Origin: Pseudomonas saudimassiliensis
Lineage (GTDB): Bacteria; Pseudomonadota; Gammaproteobacteria; Pseudomonadales; Pseudomonadaceae
Assembly (NCBI RefSeq): GCF_000939975.1
Contig: NZ_LK391969.1
Coordinates: 124,001-188,000, forward strand
DNA length: 64,000 nt
Reading direction: 5' to 3'
Part shown: in pieces, positions 57,986-64,000 of the stretch
Layout of the letters: every line of letters starts with the position of its first letter
Numbering within the stretch: position 1 is the first letter of the stretch
Notes under the pieces: model-generated
The model's database searches: none
Told to the model about the DNA's origin: nothing
What the model saw: only the letters and a program-made list of their open reading frames with translations
Position numbers and translations under genes: made by a program

Positions 57986-59425
57986 TCAAATCCCCTGCGG
58001 TAACTGCTCCAGGATCCCCGGCGCATGGTACTGCTCATCTGGCATCTGCGGGGTTTCGGACTGCGGCTGGGTTACCCAGGTGAGGATCTCGTAGTAGCGG
58101 CGAATGTTTTGCACATAGTGCACCGGCTCGCCGCCCCGGGCGTAGCCGTAGCGGGTCTGGCTGTACCACTGCTTCTTCGACAGCAGCGGCAGGTGATCCT
58201 TCACATCAATCCAGCGGTTGGGGTCGCGGCCATTGTTGCGCGTCAGGATGCGGGCGTCGTCCAGGTGCCCGATACCAACGTTGTAGGCTGCCAGGGCGAA
58301 CCAGGTGCGGTCGGGCTCGGGAATGTCGGTTGGCAGCTGATCACGCACCCAGATCAGATAGCGCGCGCCGCCGGCAATACTCTGCGCTGGATCAACCCGG
58401 TTGGTCACGCCAACAAACTTGGCGGTGGGCAGGGTTAGCATCATCAGGCCGCGCACGCCGGTGGGTGAGCGCGCATCCACGTCCCACAGCGATTCCTGAT
58501 AGGCCATGGCCGCCAGCAGGCGCCAGTCCAACCCTTGTTGATCACCCGCCTGGCGGAACATTTTTTCAAAGCGCGGCAGCCGCTGCTGCATATGTCGGGC
58601 GAAGGCGCGGGCACCAACATAATCCAGCACGTCGGCATGGCCGTAGAAACGCTCAAGCAATTGGTCAAGGGTGCCGTCGGCGCGGATGCTGTCGAAGAAC
58701 TTGTTCACCTCCAGCAACAGGCTGTCATCCTCGCCACCGGGCAGCGCCCAGGCCATCGGCTGGGTCGGGCCCAGATCGAAGCCCACGTGCACGGCGGGGT
58801 AGAACGCCTGGTTGACGATCAGCTCGTTGGAATAGACCACCGCAAAGTCGAGCTCGCCGTCGTTGACCATGCGCAGCAGGTCCACTACCTCAAGGTTGTC
58901 CGACTCTTCGAACGCCAGCTGCGGATGCTCGGTTTGCAGCTCACGCAACTGGTCAGCCAGGGAGCTGCCTCGCAATACCATGATGCGCCTGTCGTACAGA
59001 TCCTCGATGCCCCGCGGCTGGCGATTGCCCCGGCGGTACACCACCTGGGGCGTCACCTGCAGATAGGGCTCGGCAAACTGGATCTGGCCGGCGCGGGCCG
59101 GGTTGGCGGTCAGCCCGGCTGCGGCCAGGTGGGGGCCCTTGTCCTGCGCCAATTGGTTATAGATATTCTCCAGCGTAGGGCTGGTGATCATGGTCAGATC
59201 AAGTTCCAGGCGGTCGGCAAAGCGCTTGCTCAGCTCATACTCCAGCCCGGTGTCGCCGTGCCGGCCCTGGTAATAGGTCGTCGGCGTGTTACGGGTGACC
59301 ACGCGCAGCGTGCCTTCCTCGCGCAGCTGCTCCAGCCGGCTGGGTTGTTCACAGGCAGCCAGCAGCACCGAGCACAGCAAGGCGAGGACGGGGACAGCGG
59401 CGTGATGGAGACGGCGTTTTGACAT
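57986..59425 (-). CDS. mltF: Membrane-bound lytic murein transglycosylase F
   Basis: This 479-residue protein has a signal peptide with lipobox-like LLAAC (Cys25), then a periplasmic amino-acid-binding-like domain (about 30-260), then an SLT transglycosylase domain with the catalytic Glu in AMAYQESLWDVDARSPTGVRG. MltF cleaves the glycan strand with 1,6-anhydro product formation. I use the ATG at 59425 because the preceding 32 in-frame codons have no export signal. It is divergent from purL, a conserved pairing. Confidence 0.94.
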   Translation of the reverse strand: MSKRRLHHAAVPVLALLCSVLLAACEQPSRLEQLREEGTLRVVTRNTPTTYYQGRHGDTGLEYELSKRFADRLELDLTMITSPTLENIYNQLAQDKGPHLAAAGLTANPARAGQIQFAEPYLQVTPQVVYRRGNRQPRGIEDLYDRRIMVLRGSSLADQLRELQTEHPQLAFEESDNLEVVDLLRMVNDGELDFAVVYSNELIVNQAFYPAVHVGFDLGPTQPMAWALPGGEDDSLLLEVNKFFDSIRADGTLDQLLERFYGHADVLDYVGARAFARHMQQRLPRFEKMFRQAGDQQGLDWRLLAAMAYQESLWDVDARSPTGVRGLMMLTLPTAKFVGVTNRVDPAQSIAGGARYLIWVRDQLPTDIPEPDRTWFALAAYNVGIGHLDDARILTRNNGRDPNRWIDVKDHLPLLSKKQWYSQTRYGYARGGEPVHYVQNIRRYYEILTWVTQPQSETPQMPDEQYHAPGILEQLPQGI

Positions 59426-59597
59426 GCGCCCAGTATAAGTAAATCCACCCCCCGGCAATAGGGCACGATTGTCACTGGCCGGGGAGGGGGGTGCGGCTGG
59501 TCGCGGCTGGCCGCTGCCCAATAGCCCGAACGCGCCGCATGGGGTATCCTATGCGCCTTCTTTTCCATTTCCCAGAATCTCCGAGGCCGAAACCAAC

Positions 59598-62500
59598 ATG
59601 CATATCCTGCGTGGCGCCCCAGTCCTTTCCGATTTCCGACGCAACAAGTTGCTTGCGCGACTGCAACAGCAGGTTCCCGGCGTGAGCGGCGTGTATGCCG
59701 AGTTCATGCATTTTGCCGACCTGATTGGTGAATTGGCGGAACAGGACCAGGCGGTACTGGACCGTTTGCTCAAATACGGCCCCAAGGTGGCGGTCGAAGA
59801 GCCGACGGGCACGCTGGTGCTGGTAGTCCCCCGTTTTGGCACCATTTCGCCCTGGTCGAGCAAGGCTACGGACATCGCCCATAACTGCGGCCTGAGCGCC
59901 ATTGCCCGCCTTGAGCGGGGCATTGCCTATTATGTCGATGGGGAGCTGAGCGCTGCGGAGCTGCAGCAAGTGACGGCGCTGCTGCACGACCGGATGACCG
60001 AGCTGGCACTGGATAACGTGGACGCGGCCGCCCAACTGTTCCACCACACCGAACCGAAGCCGTTCAATCGGGTGGACATCCTCGAGGGCGGCAAGGCCGC
60101 GCTGGAGCAGGCCAACACCGAGCTGGGCCTGGCCCTGGCCGATGATGAAATCGATTACCTGGTCGAGAGCTTCCAGGGGCTAGGTCGTAACCCCAGCGAC
60201 GTCGAGCTGATGATGTTCGCCCAGGCCAACTCCGAGCATTGCCGCCACAAGATCTTCAACGCCAGCTGGGACATCGACGGCCAGGCGCAGGAAAAAAGCC
60301 TGTTTGGCATGATCAAGAACACCTACCAGATGCGCAGCGAAGGCGTACTGTCCGCGTATAAGGACAACGCTGCGGTGATCGAAGGTTTTGTCGGCGGTCG
60401 CTTCTTCCCCGAGCCGGGCACCGAAGAATACCGCGCCCATCAGGAGCCGATCCATATCCTGATGAAGGTCGAGACGCACAACCACCCGACCGCCATTTCA
60501 CCGTTCTCCGGCGCCTCCACTGGCTCCGGTGGTGAGATCCGCGATGAAGGCGCCACCGGCCGTGGCGGCAAGCCCAAGGCGGGGCTGACCGGCTTTACCG
60601 TATCCAACCTGCGCATCCCCGGCTTCGAACAGCCCTGGGAAGAAGACAACGGCAAGCCGGGCCGCATCGTGACCCCGCTGCAGATCATGATCGACGGCCC
60701 GCTCGGCGGCGCCGCGTTCAACAACGAGTTCGGCCGCCCCGCACTGACTGGCTACTTCCGCACCTTCGAGCAGACTGTACCTTCGCCCCGTGGCCCGGAA
60801 ATCCGCGGCTACCACAAGCCGATCATGATTGCTGGTGGCCTGGGTAACATCCGCGCCGAGCACGTCGAAAAGGACGAGATCCCGGTCGGTGCAAAGCTGG
60901 TGGTACTCGGCGGCCCGGCCATGCTCATCGGCCTGGGCGGCGGTGCCGCCTCCTCCATGGCCACCGGCAGCAGTGCCGAAGATCTGGACTTTGCCTCGGT
61001 GCAGCGCGAGAACCCGGAAATGGAACGCCGCTGCCAAGAGGTCATCGACCGCTGCTGGCAGTTGGGCGAGAAGAACCCCATCGCCTTTATCCACGACGTG
61101 GGCGCGGGCGGGCTGTCCAACGCCTTCCCTGAGCTGGTCAACGACGGCGGTCGTGGCGGCCGCTTCGAGCTGCGCAACATCCCCAATGACGAGCCGGGCA
61201 TGAGCCCGCTGGAAATCTGGTCCAACGAATCCCAGGAACGCTACGTCATGGCCGTGCCGAACGCCGACTTCGAGCGCTTCCAGGCCATTTGCGAGCGCGA
61301 GCGCTGCCCCTTCGCCGTAGTCGGTGAAGCCACCGAAGAACAGCTGCTGGTGCTCAACGACAGTCACTTCGACAACCAGCCAGTCGACATGCCGTTGTCT
61401 GTGCTGCTCGGCAAGCCGCCGCGCATGCACCGCAGCGTCAGCCGGGAAGCAGAGCAGGGCGATGACTTCGACGCCACCAGCGTGGAGCTGGAAGAGGCCG
61501 CACTGCGCGTGCTGCGCCTGCCGGCCGTGGCCAGCAAGAACTTCCTGATCACCATTGGTGATCGCAGCATTACCGGTCTGGTCGCCCGCGACCAGATGGT
61601 CGGCCCCTGGCAAGTACCGGTCGCCGACTGCGCCGTGACCGCCACCAGCTACGACGTGCACACCGGTGAAGCCATGGCCATGGGCGAGCGCACGCCGCTG
61701 GCGCTGCTCGACGCCCCGGCGTCCGGTCGCATGGCTGTTGCCGAAACCGTCACCAACCTGGCTGCTGCGCGGATCGACAAGCTGTCCGACATCCGCCTGT
61801 CCGCCAACTGGATGGCCGCCGCCGGCCACCCCGGTGAAGACGCGCGCCTGTACGACACGGTCAAGGCTGTCGGCATGGAGCTGTGCCCGGAGCTGGGTAT
61901 CACCATCCCGGTCGGCAAGGACTCCATGTCCATGCAGACCCGCTGGAATGATGAAGGCCAGGACAAGAGCGTCACCTCGCCGATGTCCCTGGTCGTGACC
62001 GGCTTTGCGCCGGTGCAGGACATCCGCCGCACCCTGACCCCGCAGCTGCGCATCGACCAGGGCGACACCGATCTGATCCTTATCGACCTGGGCCGCGGCC
62101 AGAACCGCCTCGGCGGCTCGGCGCTGGCGCAGGTATACAACCGCATCGGCCAACAGGCACCTGATCTGGACGACGCCGAAGACCTCAAGGCCTTCTTCGC
62201 CGTGATTCAGGGCCTGAACCAGGACGACCTGCTGCTGGCCTACCACGACCGCTCCGACGGCGGCCTGCTGGCCACCGTCGCGGAGATGGCCTTTGCCGGC
62301 CACTGCGGCATCGACATCAACCTGGACGTGCTGGCCGATAGCGCAACCGATTTGCCCGCCGCCCTGTTCAACGAAGAACTGGGTGCGGTCATCCAGGTAC
62401 GCCAGGACGATACCGAAGCGGTACTCAGCCAACTGGCCGCCGCCGGCCTGGGTGATTGCAGCGCCGTGATCGGCCAGCCCAAACCCGAGCAGCAGCTGGA

Positions 62501-63494
62501 CTTCTACTACGCCGGTAAGGATGTACTGTCCGGTACCCGCGCCGACTGGCAACAGGCCTGGAGCGAAACCAGCTGGCAGATCCAGCGCCTGCGTGACAAC
62601 GCCGAATGCGCCGACCAGGAGCACGAACGCCTGGCCGACGACAAGAATCCCGGCCTGCAGGCCATGCTCAGCTACGACATCAACGAAGACGTCGCCGCGC
62701 CCTACATCAACACCGGCATGCGCCCGGCGGTTGCCATCCTGCGCGAGCAGGGCGTCAACGGCCAGGTTGAGATGGCTGCCGCCTTCACCCGCGCTGGCTT
62801 CACCGCCATCGACGTGCATATGAGCGACATTCTCAGCGGCCGGGTTGACCTCGCACAGTTCCGTGGACTGGTCGCCTGTGGCGGCTTCTCCTACGGCGAC
62901 GTGTTGGGCGCCGGCGAAGGCTGGGCCAAATCGATCCTGTTCAACGAACAGGCGCGTCAGGCCTTCACCGACTTCTTCGCCCGCCCGGATACCTTCTCCC
63001 TGGGCGTGTGCAACGGTTGCCAGATGCTGTCCAACCTGCGCGAACTGATTCCGGGCAGCGAGCACTGGCCGCGCTTCGTACGCAACCGCTCGGAACAGTT
63101 CGAAGCACGCGTCGCCATGGTGGAAGTGCAACCCTCGCCGTCAATCTTCCTCAGCGGCATGGTCGGCTCACGTATGCCGATCGCCATCGCCCACGGCGAA
63201 GGCTACGCCGAGTTTGCCAACAGCGCCGCCGTCGACGCCTGCGAAGCCAGCAGCAGCGTCGCCCTGCGCTTCGTCGACAACCACGGCCGCATGACCGACC
63301 GCTACCCCGCCAACCCCAACGGCTCCCCCCGCGGCATCACCGGCCTCACCACCCGCGACGGCCGCGTCACCATCATGATGCCCCACCCGGAACGCGTCTT
63401 CCGCGCCGTCCAGAACTCCTGGTACCCGGACGACTGGAGCGAAGACGGCGCCTGGATGCGCATGTTCCGCAACGCCAGGGTCTGGGTAGGCTAA
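59598..63494 (+). CDS. purL: Phosphoribosylformylglycinamidine synthase (single-chain)
   Basis: This 1298-residue enzyme makes FGAM in purine synthesis. It has an N-terminal PurS-like domain, duplicated AIRS-type ATP-binding domains ([28 protein letters not shown]) and a C-terminal class I glutamine amidotransferase with catalytic Cys in GVCNGCQM and His/Glu in the final FRAVQ-containing region. The start [18 protein letters not shown] at 59598 matches the family; 43 upstream in-frame codons are not conserved-looking. A terminator follows. Confidence 0.97.
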   Translation: MHILRGAPVLSDFRRNKLLARLQQQVPGVSGVYAEFMHFADLIGELAEQDQAVLDRLLKYGPKVAVEEPTGTLVLVVPRFGTISPWSSKATDIAHNCGLSAIARLERGIAYYVDGELSAAELQQVTALLHDRMTELALDNVDAAAQLFHHTEPKPFNRVDILEGGKAALEQANTELGLALADDEIDYLVESFQGLGRNPSDVELMMFAQANSEHCRHKIFNASWDIDGQAQEKSLFGMIKNTYQMRSEGVLSAYKDNAAVIEGFVGGRFFPEPGTEEYRAHQEPIHILMKVETHNHPTAISPFSGASTGSGGEIRDEGATGRGGKPKAGLTGFTVSNLRIPGFEQPWEEDNGKPGRIVTPLQIMIDGPLGGAAFNNEFGRPALTGYFRTFEQTVPSPRGPEIRGYHKPIMIAGGLGNIRAEHVEKDEIPVGAKLVVLGGPAMLIGLGGGAASSMATGSSAEDLDFASVQRENPEMERRCQEVIDRCWQLGEKNPIAFIHDVGAGGLSNAFPELVNDGGRGGRFELRNIPNDEPGMSPLEIWSNESQERYVMAVPNADFERFQAICERERCPFAVVGEATEEQLLVLNDSHFDNQPVDMPLSVLLGKPPRMHRSVSREAEQGDDFDATSVELEEAALRVLRLPAVASKNFLITIGDRSITGLVARDQMVGPWQVPVADCAVTATSYDVHTGEAMAMGERTPLALLDAPASGRMAVAETVTNLAAARIDKLSDIRLSANWMAAAGHPGEDARLYDTVKAVGMELCPELGITIPVGKDSMSMQTRWNDEGQDKSVTSPMSLVVTGFAPVQDIRRTLTPQLRIDQGDTDLILIDLGRGQNRLGGSALAQVYNRIGQQAPDLDDAEDLKAFFAVIQGLNQDDLLLAYHDRSDGGLLATVAEMAFAGHCGIDINLDVLADSATDLPAALFNEELGAVIQVRQDDTEAVLSQLAAAGLGDCSAVIGQPKPEQQLDFYYAGKDVLSGTRADWQQAWSETSWQIQRLRDNAECADQEHERLADDKNPGLQAMLSYDINEDVAAPYINTGMRPAVAILREQGVNGQVEMAAAFTRAGFTAIDVHMSDILSGRVDLAQFRGLVACGGFSYGDVLGAGEGWAKSILFNEQARQAFTDFFARPDTFSLGVCNGCQMLSNLRELIPGSEHWPRFVRNRSEQFEARVAMVEVQPSPSIFLSGMVGSRMPIAIAHGEGYAEFANSAAVDACEASSSVALRFVDNHGRMTDRYPANPNGSPRGITGLTTRDGRVTIMMPHPERVFRAVQNSWYPDDWSEDGAWMRMFRNARVWVG

Positions 63495-63511
63495 CAACCC
63501 ACCCGACCAAC

Positions 63512-63540
63512 AAAAATCCCGGCCACGCGCCGGGATTTTT
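63512..63540 (+). terminator. Intrinsic terminator after purL
   Basis: AAAAATCCCGGC and GCCGGGATTTTT form a 12-bp stem with a 5-base loop, 17 bases after the purL stop. The A- and T-runs make it usable in both directions. Confidence 0.92.
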
Positions 63541-63572
63541 GTATGCACACTTTGCCAGCATGCACATTTCTG

Positions 63573-63685
63573 CCCCCTCTCCCCTTGCGGGGCGAAAGCG
63601 GAATAAGCGAAGCACTGCTTCGCCCGCTTGAGCGCCCTGAGCTCTGCGAAGGGCCGGGGCGCGGAGCGGGGCTGGGGAGAGGGGG
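63573..63685. repeat. Long palindromic element, copy B (about 113 bp, inverted relative to copy A)
   Basis: It begins CCCCCTCTCCCC and ends with GGGGAGAGGGGG, and its reverse complement is nearly identical to 57849-57962, including the 17-base core palindrome. It lies just past the purL terminator and before a small lipoprotein gene. The two copies face each other across mltF and purL. Confidence 0.88.
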
Positions 63686-63747
63686 AAAGACCCCCAAACA
63701 ACCGCTAATCTATCTCCAATCACCCGACCCCAGGAACCACCACCGCC

Positions 63748-64000
63748 ATGAAAACAACAACCCTAACCGCCGTCATCCTCCTCACCGCGACCACCACCGC
63801 CTGCACCACCCAAACCACCCACATTTACAAACCCGACGGCAACAAACAATGCGAACCCGCCACCTCCACCCTAGCCAACAGCACCAACCAACTCACCAGC
63901 GCCGGCATTGAGGTCATCGCCTCAAACTGCGCCACCCAAACCGGCATGTCCGTAATGACCGTCTGCGGCGCCCCGACCCTCGGCCTTCACCTGCACGAAA
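63748..64000 (+). CDS. Small Cys-containing lipoprotein-like protein, cut by the window edge
   Basis: The ATG at 63748 opens a frame that is still open at the window end (84 codons visible): MKTTTLTAVILLTATTTACT, a signal sequence with a lipobox-like TTAC (Cys19), then HIYKPDGNKQCEPATSTLAN, SAGIEVIASNCATQTGMS and VCGAPTLGLHLHE. The pattern resembles small hypothetical lipoproteins of pseudomonads. Function is unknown. The very high proportion of C-ending codons continues the bias seen at the end of purL. Confidence 0.65.
   Translation, partial: MKTTTLTAVILLTATTTACTTQTTHIYKPDGNKQCEPATSTLANSTNQLTSAGIEVIASNCATQTGMSVMTVCGAPTLGLHLHE

Noticed and set aside
60498-63131. 877-residue minus-strand open frame
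   Set aside because: It is antisense to purL and made of repetitive Val/Gly/His/Gln codons, a mirror of purL codon bias.

Overview
The window looks like chromosomal DNA of a GC-rich gammaproteobacterium of the Pseudomonadaceae. The evidence is gene order: lptFG divergent from pepA; folM-folE-folX-hopJ; bioBFHCD followed by a 600-residue acyl-CoA dehydrogenase; kdsD-kdsC-lptC-lptA-lptB-rpoN-hpf-ptsN-rapZ-ptsO; and mlaFEDCB-ibaG-murA-hisG-hisD-hisC-algW-nif3-cysD-cysNC. These blocks are all typical of Pseudomonas sensu lato. I cannot assign a species from sequence alone; a Halopseudomonas/Stutzerimonas-type lineage is possible but not shown.

Layout. 1-2.8 kb: start of pepA and the LPS export permeases lptF/lptG. 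3-6.2 kb: an accessory type VI secretion island with hcp, a broken vgrG whose C-terminus is a pesticin/T4-lysozyme-like domain, a small exported protein that is probably its immunity factor, and an LprI-type (lysozyme inhibitor family) protein. The effector and immunity part is visibly more AT-rich than its surroundings. 6.4-7.3 kb: a secreted alpha/beta hydrolase. 7.3-10.4 kb: RDD protein, HopJ, the tetrahydromonapterin pathway (folE, folX, folM) and a flavodoxin. 10.4-13 kb: a CRP-like regulator divergent from a class II aldolase/alpha-beta hydrolase pair. 13-25.7 kb: a long leftward series of housekeeping genes (yaaA, phoH-like, rhlB, esterase, efpL, mscK, acyl-CoA dehydrogenase, srkA, comF).

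25.7-30.3 kb: the complete bioBFHCD operon, which could make biotin from the BioC/BioH pimeloyl route onward; its promoter overlaps a BirA-operator-like site. 30.3-32.8 kb: a small flagellar-rod-C-like protein and a fadE-type dehydrogenase behind two overlapping PsrA-type operators. 33-35.3 kb: ergothioneine genes egtD-egtB. 35.3-44.3 kb: darP, pmbA, then the rpoN/nitrogen-PTS cluster joined to the Kdo/Lpt cluster. 44.5-52.3 kb: Mla phospholipid transport, ibaG, murA and histidine genes. 52.3-57.3 kb: algW, nif3-like and sulfate activation. 57.4-64 kb: tadA, mltF, purL and the start of a small lipoprotein gene.

Themes: cell-envelope biogenesis is heavily represented (LptF/G/A/B/C, KdsC/D, Mla, MurA, MltF, AlgW, MscK). 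The sigma-54 gene rpoN and a sigma-54-like promoter in front of hcp occur in the same window. A family of C/T-rich palindromic elements (two near-identical copies of about 114 bp in opposite orientation plus two short forms) sits at gene 3' ends. No tRNA, rRNA, CRISPR array, transposase or integrase was recognised.
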